Below, piece by piece: positions 46,906 to 57,758 of a stretch of DNA of 64,000 nucleotides; the stretch's first letter is position 1, and the number at the start of each line of letters is the position of its first letter. Position numbers and translations under genes: made by a program. This DNA comes from Topomyia yanbarensis. Lineage: Eukaryota; Arthropoda; Insecta; Diptera; Culicidae. The DNA is taken from NCBI RefSeq assembly GCF_030247195.1, contig NW_026683316.1:248001-312000 (forward strand), read 5' to 3'. Below the pieces are notes generated by a model. That model was given only the letters and a program-made list of their open reading frames with translations, was not told where the DNA came from and ran no database searches.

Positions 46906-48929
46906 AGCTTTAGGATAAAGAAGATACAGAAAATTGCTGCATTCACCACGGTATTGTAGCGATCACGTGTATCAGAAGTCAAAATAACTTCCAAATTCGG
47001 TAACCCAAGCTCCCTGTTGCAAATATGTGTTCACTTCTTCCATTCCGTAGGAGGAAGAATGAACACTAGGCGGCTAAAACGTACTATCCGCTCGCGCACG
47101 CACGTTTTTCTCTTTCCCAATCTGTCTCACGATTGCACAAACTAGAGCAAGTGGTTGAGTTTCGGTCGCCGAACGGACCTCGTTGTCGTTGTCTTATCAA
47201 CCGCCCGACCAGTAAAAACTATGTGAACGCAAGTGAGGGTATTGGCGCGTAATGGTATGATGCAAATGTTTCGAGAGGGAATGAGATAGCGATTCAGAAT
47301 CAATTGTCCAAGAAGTTCGTTTTTCGAAATACGAGTTTTACTTCGGTAAAATTACGTACTTCCGGGTATCTAGAACCAAAAATCGTTTATCTGAGGGTTT
47401 TATGAATAGCTTCTCATCCATTTCAATCTGGACCGTGAAAGGGGTTAGAGTGCGTGTTGTTTGAATTTTTCCCGCGGTGTGTCGAAGGTTTGTCAAATTT
47501 AAATATGAGATGTCTTTAAAATTCAGTAATTAGTTTGTTATTAGGTGTTGCGTCAAGTCAAGTAGTAGGAAGTGCGGAATTTTCGTGTGCGTTAGCTGAA
47601 AATTATAAAGGTAACATACAATTGTACTCTATAAAAAGAGACAATGAGTTCACGGCATCCAATAGCCGTGCGACGGCTTTTATTCTACCGTTTAGAGCGG
47701 CACTATTCATCGGCCCGCCACACCGCCCTTCGCCAGCCGACGCGCTCTAGACCCACGCGCTAGTTTGGGATATTCTGGCGCTGCAACCGAAAAGCCAGAA
47801 GTGCGACGATTCATCAAACGTTTGCACAGCGCAGTTGAACGTCACGACCATCCGGTGTGCACGTAATTTGTTGCTGGCAGCTTGTCCGGCGTTCCGACAT
47901 TGTCAGCAGTTATCCATCCTGTACGCAGAGGAACATCTGTAATCGTCCGGTACATCCTTAATCGCCTTAATCGCCTGCGCAGATTCATCGCCGACGGTAC
48001 TGATTAATCGCCGCCACCGCATCGCCGCATCAGGACAGTCATCGCAGTAGTGCGAATGTGAATGGGCAAACAACGAGAAAAAGACTGTAAGTAGCACTAT
48101 AAAATCCATGCGCATGGTTCGTTAAAGTTTAGCCGATACACGCACCCGGCAAACTAAAGTTCGGCCGCATTATGGCACGTTAGCCCGGCAGGAAATAGCG
48201 ATCGCTCACCCGCACACAGTAGGGAACAGAAAGAATATAGGCAACACCGTAGAAAAATCCTAGGTTAATTTTTGAAAATGCCGGTTAAGTGAATAAATTA
48301 AAATGTTGATTGTAGTTTGTTAAATAATGTGTTGGTGTTAAAGAAATAGTATTAGCCATGTTCCCCAAGTAATTACGAGTTTGAAGAGGTATCTCATGTT
48401 TCGCGTCGTGTAGTTTTGTAGTTTTTTGGTGATATTTACTCCAAGTTGGGCTACTTGAGAATCTTAGCCCCACCACTCGAGTCTCTTGTACGGTTTAGTT
48501 ATTTGGTTTTTGAGGCATTCTTCCAGTGATGAGACAATACGAGTGGTGTTCTTCTTAGGTATTTTGGGATAGGAAAGCGAACTTCTCTAGGTTTATTCGG
48601 GTAATTTGATGCATGAAACTGAGTACCTCTCGATTCAATTGCGTCTGCTAGGTCGTTCCTCTAAACCTTCACTATATCGACCCTACCTGAGGCTGGGTTT
48701 CTGGTCGGGCAACCCTAAAGCACGACAAGTGGTCCTCGAAAGAGGTGGCGCTTAAGCCATTTGTTCGGAAAGGTGGGACGATTGGGCAGATTGAATCCGT
48801 AGCAACGTCGTGCGCGCTACAGTATGAAATATTTGAAAATATTCAGCCGGATAAGGTAGCAATTGTATGGAAAACGTGTATCTTTTACCTCTTCTTCAAT
48901 ATCCTGAAACTAAAATTCACTCGATTTAC
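46906..48929. other. Interior of the Transib-like element, no supported gene
   Basis: GC content rises around 47090-47200 and 47690-48200. A TATA-like CTATAAAAAG lies at 47628. A 70-codon minus frame (47903-48115) begins with a hydrophobic signal-like stretch (MRMDFIVLLTVFFSLFAHS) followed by four cysteines; it is the only protein-like frame but has no family match that I know. The last part, from 48396, is duplicated at 50655. Confidence 0.4.
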
Positions 48930-49151
48930 CGGACCGAGATGAAATATACATCACCTGTTAGAAAACCATTCAATATCGGTGCTAAGCTTCCAGCAAACGC
49001 ACTAGTACACAGAGTGCGCGCCACTCAGAAAAACAAGCGAAAGCGTCTTTGAGCACCAGCGCCTACTTGTTCAGTGAGCCATACGCGCGATCTCAAGAGG
49101 GTCAGATATACAGTTTTCAACAAGGTATAACTTCTGAACGGGTGACTATGG
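48396..49151. repeat. Direct duplication, copy 1 (756 bp)
   Basis: Near-identical to 50655-51410 at a fixed offset of 2259 bp, with only a few single-base differences. It spans interior sequence and the inner part of the right inverted terminus of the Transib-like element. Confidence 0.9.
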
Positions 49152-49652
49152 ACAAACGGTTTTACCGTTTACCGTTTTACCGTTTTGTAGGTGAAACCCA
49201 ATCCTATTAGATTAATTGATAGCATAATTAAAATTTTTGCCGATAGGAATGTTACGCGGGTTCGGAATGGGGCTAAAATAAAATCAAAATCAGCCATAAG
49301 CATTCACTTTACACAGCGTTCACAGCATTCTAGTCTCTTCGAAAAAGTTGTGTGTTTTATAATAATAAAAATACCTTCGAACATTGTTAACGCGAAAAAT
49401 CAGAAACAAAAAAGTTATAAGTAAAAATAAAAATTGAAGGACATAAAAAACATCTACAACTTTGTCTAAGACGACCAAGCGCTATCTCTTTCGGTTCAAA
49501 AGTTAAATTTGCTATAGGCTATTGTGATCATTTTTTAAGGCAATAATGTTGCCAAAAGATGGCACTTTTAACACACACAAACATTGTAGAATAAGTAAAA
49601 TCGCTAATATGAACAGTTTTGACTGCAATGAATTAAGAGCCACTGTGCATCG

Positions 49653-49773
49653 TCAAGCGGAACCTGAAGAAGACCAAAGCTGTTTAAATAAACTGGCTGT
49701 GGCGAACAAAGTGGACGAGGTGGCTGTACAGAATTTGATGGCAGTAGTTAATAGACTTTCAATGAAAGCTTAG
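49653..49773 (+). pseudogene. Mariner/Tc1-type transposase relic, C-terminal part
   Basis: After the insertion the frame reads VKRNLKKTK, then in a shifted frame KVDEVAVQNLMAVV, matching the lysine-rich C-terminus of mariner-type transposases (usual form: KKVSK..VQALM). It stops at 49771-49773. The family's last catalytic residue is not recognisable. Confidence 0.65.
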
Positions 49774-49863
49774 CTGAATATTTTCTGTATTTTATATTAA
49801 TTGACGCTATGTAAAAACAAATTGTGATAAAAAATTCTTGATTGACCAAATTTTGATATCAAA

Positions 49864-49945
49864 GACGGCACCTGTGGTTGAGTGGTAAGCGTAACCGCCA
49901 CTCAGCCCAGTGAATCTGGGTTCAATCACAGTCGTGGTCGTTAAC
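49864..49945 (+). repeat. tRNA-like SINE head
   Basis: GTGGTTGAGTGGTAAGCG resembles an A box and GGGTTCAATCACAG a B box, about 45 bp apart. No clear tail or target duplication could be set, so the limits are approximate. Confidence 0.45.
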
Positions 49946-50654
49946 ATTTTGTGATTTTTATCACGTCTTCCGTCACAAGGGAAGTAGAACTGTTGGTCAT
50001 GGTCCATGTGTTGATGAACCGATATCTGGTTGTGGAGTCACCACTGAAGATAGGCATAGATGCGGACAGAGACTAACAGAAAATAAACGAAAAAAGTTGA
50101 CCGTAACACCCTTTGAAATGAAAAAAATCATTTGAATTGACACCACTCAGTGCATTCTGCTATATTTCTCCCCAAAAATTTCTTTATATAATAGCAGAGA
50201 ACTATTTTTTTCCAATAGATTTCGAGCCTAATCGTTTCTATGTTCGAGAAATCTACAATGATGAAGGGGCCCTTGCACTAGATCCCCCGGCCCGTAATTT
50301 CTCGCTACAGCCCTGATTGGATCAATAGAAAACGTTTAAATTCAAATTTTACATGCATCACTTCGTACGAGTCCGATGTAATTGCTGTATCAAGCAACTA
50401 CATTGCAAATTTGAAGGAATTTTATAGTAAAGAGAGCAACTATATGAAAAGCGTCCAAAATATGTAGGGTATAAACCAGGGTGGTTACCCTTCCATGCGA
50501 CTTCTTTTGACTCGCCTTCTTTATACCGTGATGCAGAAAGGGACAGAACAAGATATTTATTTCAAGCAAGCATGCACTACAAAAAATCTTTCCGAACAGT
50601 TTAAAAAAAGTTCAAACATCTTTGAACAGTGAATGATGATTATCAATACAACTA
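49946..50654. other. Stretch without a recognisable gene
   Basis: A CTACAGCCCTG end at 50306-50316 looks like the right terminus of a hAT-type element, but no matching left end was found. Nothing else is supported. Confidence 0.4.
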
Positions 50655-51410
50655 ATGTTTCGCGTCGTGTAGTTTTGTAGTTTTTTGGTGATATTTACTC
50701 CAAGTTGGGCTACTTGAGAATCTTAGCCCCACCACTCGAGTCTCTTGTACGGTTTAGTTATTTGGTTTTTGAGGCATTCTTCCAGTGATGAGACAATACG
50801 AGTGGTGTTCTTCTTAGGTATTTTGGGATAGGAAAGCGAACTTCTCTGGGTTTATTCGGGCAATTTGATGCATGAAACTGAGTACCTCTCGATTCAATTG
50901 CGTCTGCTAGGTCGTTCCTCTAAACCTTCACTATATCGACCCTACCTGAGGCTGGGTTTCTGGTCGGGCAACCCTAAAGCACGACAAGTTGTCCTCGAAA
51001 GAGGTGGCGCTTAAGCCATTTGTTCGGAAAGGTGGGACGATTGGGCAGATTGAATCCGTAGCAACGTCGTGCGCGCTACAGTATGAAATATTTGAAAATA
51101 TTCAGCCGGATAAGGTAGCAATTGTATGGAAAACGTGTATCTTTTACCTCTTCTTCAATATCCTGAAACTAAAATTCATTCGATTTACCGGACCGAGATG
51201 AAATATACATCACCTGTTAGAAAACCATTCAATATCGGTGCTAAACTTCCAGCAAACGCACTAGTACATAGAGTGCGCGCCACTCAGAAAAACAAGCGAA
51301 AGCGTCTTTGAGCACCAGCGCCTACTTGTTCAGTGAGCCATACGCGCGATCTCAAGAGGGTCAGATATACAGTTTTCAACAAGGTATAACTTCTGAACGG
51401 GTGACTATGG
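50655..51410. repeat. Direct duplication, copy 2 (756 bp)
   Basis: Copy of 48396-49151. Its right edge runs straight into an R335 unit, sharing CTATGG (51405-51410) with both parent sequences, so the junction has 6 bp of microhomology. Confidence 0.9.
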
Positions 51411-51688
51411 GAACGTTGCACCTTTCATTTGGGACTAAGTTTGTAAAAATCGGTTCATCCATCTCTGAGAAAAGTGAGTGAGATTGTGTTCGCGTACACA
51501 CACACAGACGCACATACACACACATACATACACACACACATACATACACACACAGACATTTGCCGAACTCGACGAACTGAATCGAATGGTATATGTCACT
51601 CGGCCCTCCGGGCCTCCGTTAAAAAGTCGGTTTTCAGAGCAATTGCAATACCTTTCTATTGAGAAAGGCAAAAAGGTGCGAAAGCGGC
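51411..51688 (+). repeat. R335 3' part, + orientation
   Basis: It contains the third subunit's end (CATTTGGGACTAAGTTTG at 51426), a (CA/CATA)n tract at 51496-51556, the GGCCCTCCGGGCCTCC block, and the end CTTTCTATTGAGAAAGGC. It is followed by the solo LTR and then by the next unit. Confidence 0.85.
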
Positions 51689-52154
51689 TGTTTACGCTCA
51701 ATGTACATTTCCAGATCAGAACCGTCTCCTACATAAGCAGATTTGCGTACCACTGAAATTATCCAGTTTTGTACATCTCTATCTTTACCGTCAGTATAAT
51801 CTCTATATACAGATAGATAGTTTCTCGGTCACTCATTCGAGTTGCATACACATACAGTGTGAGCCATATGCGCACTACACAAAACTGTGTTCATTATAAA
51901 ATGTATCACTGCATATCGTCGAGTCCATTATAGAAAGAAGATAGAAACAGAACGGTTAAAAGCAGTATAGGCCAAACAAACAGGGTCAGTTTTACATTCG
52001 TTTTCGCGCAGTTCAGCTGTCACGAGACGGCCGGCTCACTTTATATTCCAAATTCGGTCAGAACAAATACAGTCCACCAGCAAAAGTGTACCAGGTCACG
52101 CACTATAGTTTCCTTCGCAAAGTATCACAGGACCTACCACTATTCGGCAAAAAC
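51689..52154. mobile_element. Solo LTR, 466 bp, duplication GCGGC
   Basis: The segment starts TGTTTACGCTCAATG and ends GGCAAAAACA, i.e. TG...CA with inverted TGTTT/AAACA ends, and is flanked by GCGGC (51684-51688 and 52155-52159). It sits exactly between two R335 units, adding 466 bp to their normal spacing. A 5-bp duplication fits BEL/Pao or Copia LTR retrotransposons. No internal region or primer-binding site remains. Confidence 0.75.
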
Positions 52155-53345
52155 AGCGGCAAAGTCCCAAAAAGTCGATTTTCATAAATAAAATTTTTTC
52201 GAGATAACATAAACTCTCGACGTTTCATGCATTTTAAAGATGTTTGGCATCAAAAATACGAATTCGATTTCTGAAATTTTTTGAAAAAAATTAGAGTTCC
52301 GACTTATATGGGAATTTCATATGTGACCGAACGATTTAGTCTATATTTCCGGACCCATATAAGCGATCCGTGCGAAATTTTATATACATCTATGGGGATG
52401 TTATAGCTATCATTTGGGACTAAGTTTGTGAAAATCGGCCCAACCATTTCGGGAAACTGATGTGAGTTCGTAAATTTTGAAAGATGGCCGCTTTTCCCGG
52501 GCACTTCCGGAACCGTCTATGGTGGTCAATGTAGTCAACGAAAGTTTGTTTGGCCGTCGGTGACCTAGAACTGCAAAGTTAAGTTATTTGAGAGACATTT
52601 TAGCGAAATTTTTACCTTTTTTGCTTCCATCGGAGTATCGGTTTGAATCACAATTTGCTATGCGATCGCACGCCACAACCCGTAACTCCGGAACCGGAAG
52701 TCGGTTGGGGATAAAATTTAATAGCCATTTACGGGGACGCAACATCTTTCATTTGAGACTAAGTTTGGTTGACTCGGTCTAGCCACCTCCGAGAAACCGA
52801 TGTGACTGTTAGTCTGAATTTGGATACTTCCGCCGGGGCTTCCGGAACCGATGATGGTGGCCAATGTGACCAAAGAGACTTTGAATGGCTGTTAATGACC
52901 TAGTACTACAAATCGAAGCAGTTGTGGTCACATTTTGGAAAAATTTTCACCATTATACATTCATTGCAGAATTTCTTAAAATCGACATTTTCTGCGTGAT
53001 CGTACTCATCACCCTGTAATTCCGGAACCGGAAGTCGGATCCATTAGAAATTCAATAGCAGTCTATGGGAACGTTGCACCTTTCATTTGGGACTAAGTTT
53101 GTAAAAATCGGTTCATCCATCTCTGATAAAAGTGAGTGAGATTGTGTTCGCGTACACACACACAGACGCACATACACACACATACATACACACACATACA
53201 TACACACAGACATTTGCCGAACTCGACGAACTGAATCGAATGGTATATGTCACTCGGCCCTCCGGGCCTCCGTTAAAAAGTCGGTTTTCAGAGCAATTGC
53301 AATATCTTTCTATTGAGAAAGGCAAAAAGGTGCAAAATCGGCAGT
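52155..53345 (+). repeat. R335 complete unit (array copy 1)
   Basis: Three internal subunits are phased at about 335 bp: TCCGGA anchors at 52348, 52687 and 53021, and CATTTGGGAC/CATTTGAGAC anchors at 52411, 52750 and 53084. A (CA/CATA)n tract (53154-53208), the GGCCCTCCGGGCCTCC block and the AGAAAGGCAAAAAGGTGC end follow. The next unit begins immediately, so this is a head-to-tail array with a 1194-bp period. Confidence 0.9.
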
Positions 53346-54550
53346 CCCAAAAAGTCGATTTCTAAAAAAAAAAAATTTCGTGATAACATAAAATCTCGAC
53401 GTTTCATGCATTTTAAAGATGTTTGGCATCAAAAATACGAATTCGATTTCTGAAATTTCATGGGGTCCCCCCTTTGAAAAAAATTTTGAGTTCCGGCTTA
53501 TATGGGAATTTCATGTGTGACCGGACCGTTCAGTCTATATTTCCGGAACCATACAAGCGTTCCGTGCGAAATTTTACAGACATCTGTGGGGATAATATAG
53601 CTATCATTTGGGACTAAGTTTGTGAAAATCGGCCCAACCATTTCCGAGAAACTGATATGAGTTTGCTAGTTATGAAAGATGGCCGCTTTTCCCGGGCACT
53701 TCCGGAACCGTCTATGGTGGTCAATGTAGTCAACGAAAGTTTGGTTGGCCGTCGGTGACCTAGAACTGCAAAGTTAAGTTATTTGAGAGACATTTTAGCG
53801 AAATTTTTACCTTTTTTGCTTCCATCGGAGTATCGGTTTGAATCACAATTTGCTATGTGATCGCACGCCACAACCCGTAACTCCGGAACCGGAAGTCGGT
53901 TGGGGATAAAATTTAATAGCCATTTACGGGGACGCAACATCTTTCATTTGAGACTAAGTTTGGTTGACTCGGTCTAGCCACCTCCGAGAAACCGATGTGA
54001 CTGTTAGTCTGAATTTGGATACTTCCGCCGGGCTTCCGGAACCGATGATGGTGGCCAATGTGACCAAAGAGACTTTGAATGGCTGTTAATGACCTAGTAC
54101 TACAAATCGAAGCAGTTGTGGTCACATTTTGGAAAAATTTTCACCATTATACATTCATTGCAGAATTTCTTAAAATCGACATTTTCTGCGTGATCGTACT
54201 CATCACCCTGTAATTCCGGAACCGAAAGTCGGATCCATTAGAAATTCAATAGCAGCCTATGGGAACGTTGCACCTTTCATTTGGGACTAAGTTTGTAAAA
54301 ATCGGTTCAGCCATCTCTGAGAAAAGTGAGTGAGATTGTGTTCGCGTACACACACAGACGCACATACACACACACATACATACACACACACATACATACA
54401 CACACAGACATTTGCCGAACTCGACGAACTGAATCGAATGGTATATGTCACTCGGCCCTCCGGGCCTCCGTTAAAAAGTCGGTTTTCAGAGCAATTGCAA
54501 TACCTTTCTGTTGAGAAAGGCAAAAAGGTGCAAAATTGGCAAAGTCCCAA
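53346..54550 (+). repeat. R335 complete unit (array copy 2)
   Basis: Offsets from copy 1 are 1194-1195 bp at all three subunit anchors (53605, 53945, 54278). The (CA/CATA)n tract at 54348-54408 differs in length and phase from copy 1. Confidence 0.9.
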
Positions 54551-54569
54551 AAAGTCGATTTCTAAAAAA

Positions 54570-55394
54570 AAACCTGTTTTAATCCACCTATAGGTGCAAT
54601 TGCGCCTTTCTCATTTTTGCAAACTATGATTTAATAACTGGTTCGTACAATATAACATTATGGAAATGTCTTTCATTCTTATTACACTTGGTAAGTATAT
54701 ATAAGAGCACCTTTTTGCATTCATCGAGGTATCGGTTTGAATCGGAGTTTTCTATGTGATCGCACTCCACAACCCGTAACTCCGGAGCTGGAAGTCGGAT
54801 GGAGATGGAATTTAATATCAGTTTCCGGGGACGCAACACCTTTCATTTGAGACTAAGTTGATCAAATCGTTCTAGCCATTTTCGAAAAACCAATATAACC
54901 GTTATTCTGAATTTGGATGCTTCCGGATCCGTCGATGGTGGCCAGTGTGGCCAAAGAGACTTTGAATGACTGTTGGTGACCTAGATCTACAAATTCAACA
55001 GTTGTGTTTATATTTTGGAAAAAAATCACCTCACCAATTCATCGCAGAATTCGTTAGAATCGGGATTTGCTGCGTGATCGTACGTATCACCCTGTAATTC
55101 AGGAACCAGAGCTCGGATCCACACAAAATTCAACAGCAGCTGATTGACCTTTCATTTAAAATCAAGTTTGTCAAAATCGGTTCAGAAAATTCCGAGAAAC
55201 CGATGTGGACAAATCAACAAATTTTGTTTTGTAACCATACTCTTCAACTCGTAATCCGGAACAAGATGTCGGTTGAAAATGAAATTCAATAGCAACCTAT
55301 GGGAATATTATACCTTTCATTTGAATTTTAGTTTGTAAAAATCGGTTCAGCCATCTCCAAGAAACCGATGTGGACATTTTGTTAACAAATCCGC
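54570..55394 (+). repeat. R335 variant with long leader (array copy 3, 5' part)
   Basis: It starts with ACCTGTTTTAATCCACC and carries the same leader as 17622-17800 (TGGTTCGTACAATATAACAT), then subunits up to the microsatellite at 55395. The rest of the unit is displaced by the LINE insertion at 55513. Confidence 0.85.
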
Positions 55395-55512
55395 ACATAC
55401 ACACATACATACATACATACACACATACATACATACATACATACATACATACATACATACATGCATACATACATACATACATACATACATACATACATAC
55501 ATACATACACAC
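55395..55512. repeat. (CATA)n microsatellite, LINE target
   Basis: About 118 bp of CATA repeats with a few CACA units. It occupies the position at which other R335 copies have a shorter CA/CATA tract and ends abruptly where the R1-clade LINE begins. Confidence 0.9.
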
Positions 55513-57758
55513 ATCTTATCAGACCCGTACAGTATCCCTGCCGGCAACGGCAATTGGGTTTCGGACGGGTCTGGAATGGTGGCAATCTGTACAACGGGAA
55601 GGTTCCCGGTTCAAGAGGTAATACACCCCTCCGCCGAGGGTGTGGCGATTGCCAAGATCAATGGTGTGTTCTATTGCAGCTGCTACGCCCCACCAAGGTG
55701 GCCAATAGAACAGTTCTACCAGATGATCGACAGGCTCTCGTCGGACCTCGTGGGCCGGAAACCGGTAGTAATAGCGGGAGACTTTAACGCTTGGGCAGTG
55801 GAGTGGGGCAGCCGCTGTACAAATAGCAGGGGTCAAGCGCTAATGGAAGCGTTTGCGAAACTCGATACTGTGCTAGCTAATGATGGCTCCGCTAGTACAT
55901 TCCGTAGAAACGGAGTGGAGGCGTGGATTGATTTGACCTTTGCCAGCCCGAGTCTGGCTCCAGGCATGGAATGGAGGGTAGACGAAGGCTACACCCATAG
56001 CGATCATTTAGCAATCCGCTTTAAGATCAACTATGGTGTGCAGCATCCGAGGGCGGGAGATCCCTGTCAGGTACGCGGGTGGAAGTCCAATCACTTCGAC
56101 AGCGAAGCTTTCACCGCGGCCCTGGGACTGGAGGCCAACACCGACAGTCTAAGCGGGGATGCGCTGGTAGCTGTTCTATCACGCGCGTGCGACACCACTA
56201 TGCCGAGAAAAACACTGCCAAGAAACGGTAGATGCCCGGTATACTGGTGGAGTGCCGAGATTGCAGCTCTACGGTCAGCCTGTCTCAGAGCTAGACGTAG
56301 GATGCAAAGAGCTCGCACCGAGGATGCAAGAGAGAACCGCCGTGAAGTGTTTCGAGCTGCGAAATTGGCCCTTAACAAGGCCATTAAGAGCAGCAAGAGA
56401 GCGTGTTTCGACAACCTGTGTGAGAGTGCCAACGTGAATCCGTGGGGTGACGCCTACCGGATTGTGATGGCTAAGACCAAAGGGGGCTCCTCACCCCCAG
56501 AACGGTCTCCGGACCGGTTGGCAACGATTATCGAAGTACTCTTCCCGTCTCGAGCCACAAGCCCCTGGCCACCTGCACTACTAGACAGTGCGGGCACGGT
56601 CGAAATGGTGGCTCCAGTGACGAATGAAGAACTACTCGCAGTGGCTAAATCCCTAGCAATGAACAAAGCTCCAGGGCCGGATGGAGTTCCAAACAACGCT
56701 CTCAAGGCAGCGATCATAGCGAACCCGAACATGTTCAGGCTAGCTATGCAGAGATGCCTTGACGAGTGCCGTTTCCCCGATAGATGGAAAAGGCAGAAAC
56801 TGGTGCTGTTGCCGAAGCCCGGGAAGCCGCCAGGCGACCCATCGGCGTACAGACCAATCTGTCTGATAGACACGACTGGCAAACTGCTTGAGAGGATCAT
56901 CCTCAACAGGCTCACCCCGTACGCGGAAGTTACGGACGGTCTGTCAAGCAACCAGTTTGGCTTTCGGAAGGGTAAGTCCACAGTGGACGCTCTCAACTCA
57001 GTGATAAATGCTGCCGAGATAGCGATCCAACGAAAAAGGCGAGGTATTCGATACTGTGCGTTAGTGACACTTGACGTGAAGAACGCATTTAACAGCGCAA
57101 GCTGGGATGCCATCGCGCTCTCGTTACACCGGCTTAGCCTACCGGTGGGTCTGTACCGGATCCTGGAAAGTTACTTCCAAAACTGCTATACGAGACCGAT
57201 GCCGGTCAGAAAAGGGTTCCGATTACCGCCGGAGTCCCGCAGGGCTCGATCCTAGGCCCGGTGCTATGGAACCTCATGTATGACGGGGTTCTGAGACTGA
57301 AGTTCCCTCCTGGGGTCAAGATCGTCGGCTTTGCCGACGACGTAACCTTGGAGGTCTACGGGGAGTCAATTCCTGAGGTAGAACTAACCGCAGAACACGC
57401 GATTAGCACGGTGGAGGAATGGATGAGCGCGAGAGGCCTGGAGCTCGCTCATCATAAGACGGAGGTAGTTATCGTCAACAACCGCAAGTCGGCACAACAT
57501 GCAGTTATCCATGTGGGAGAAGTCGCGATCACTTCACAGCGAAGTCTGAAGTCTCTCGGAGTCATTATAGACGACAAGCTGACCTTCGGCAGCCATGTCG
57601 ACTATACGTGCAAGAGAGCGTCGACTGCTGTTGCGGCACTATCGAGAATGATGTCCAACAGCTCAAAGGTGTGCGCCAGTAGACGTAGGTTACTGGCAGG
57701 CGTTGCCGTATCTATCCTCAGGTACGGCGGCCCGTCATGGTCAAGAGCAGTGCAGTAA
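55513..57758 (+). pseudogene. R1-clade (Waldo-like) LINE ORF2, endonuclease + RT, truncated at both ends
   Basis: The frame opens at 55518 inside the endonuclease (SDPYSIPAGNGNWVSDG, a block typical of R1-clade elements), with VVIAGDFNAW and THSDHLAI following. RT blocks are KAPGPDGVPN, RPICLIDTTGKLLERIIL, NQFGFRKGKSTVDAL and LVTLDVKNAFNSASW (motif A). A frameshift near 57185 moves the reading frame; motif B (GVPQGSILGPVLWNL) and GFADDVTLEVYG (motif C) then follow to a stop at 57756-57758, where the ORF is cut by another sequence within the thumb (YGGPSWSRA). The element lies in a CATA microsatellite, the insertion site known for Waldo elements ((ACAY)n). Confidence 0.85.

Larger units (their letters stand above)
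46124..49647. mobile_element. 3.5-kb Transib-like element with long inverted termini and CAYCG duplication
   Basis: Both ends start CACAGTGGCTC reading inward. The left flank is CACCG (46119-46123) and the right flank CATCG (49648-49652), a 5-bp duplication with one difference. Inverted termini extend about 0.7-0.8 kb (46124-46905 against 48930-49647). Removing the element recovers the mariner transposase frame into VKRNLKKTK. CACWGTG ends and 5-bp GC-rich duplications are the signature of Transib transposons, the relatives of RAG1. No transposase was found between the arms, so the copy is non-autonomous. Confidence 0.65.

Noticed and set aside
47545..48246. LTR with TGTTGC...GCAACA ends inside the Transib-like element
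   Set aside because: The flanks (TTAGG and CCGTA) do not form a target duplication and no primer-binding site follows, so the short inverted ends may be chance.
52155..54550. CRISPR-like array
   Set aside because: The regular spacing is of 335-bp and 1194-bp repeats in a eukaryotic genome; there are no short repeats with unique spacers and no cas genes.
55297..55621. Cys-Val-Tyr-Met or His-Thr-Tyr-Ile repeat proteins in several frames
   Set aside because: They are translations of the CATA microsatellite. The same applies to frames at 8154, 23964, 25089, 51435, 53113, 54287, 58615 and 61756.
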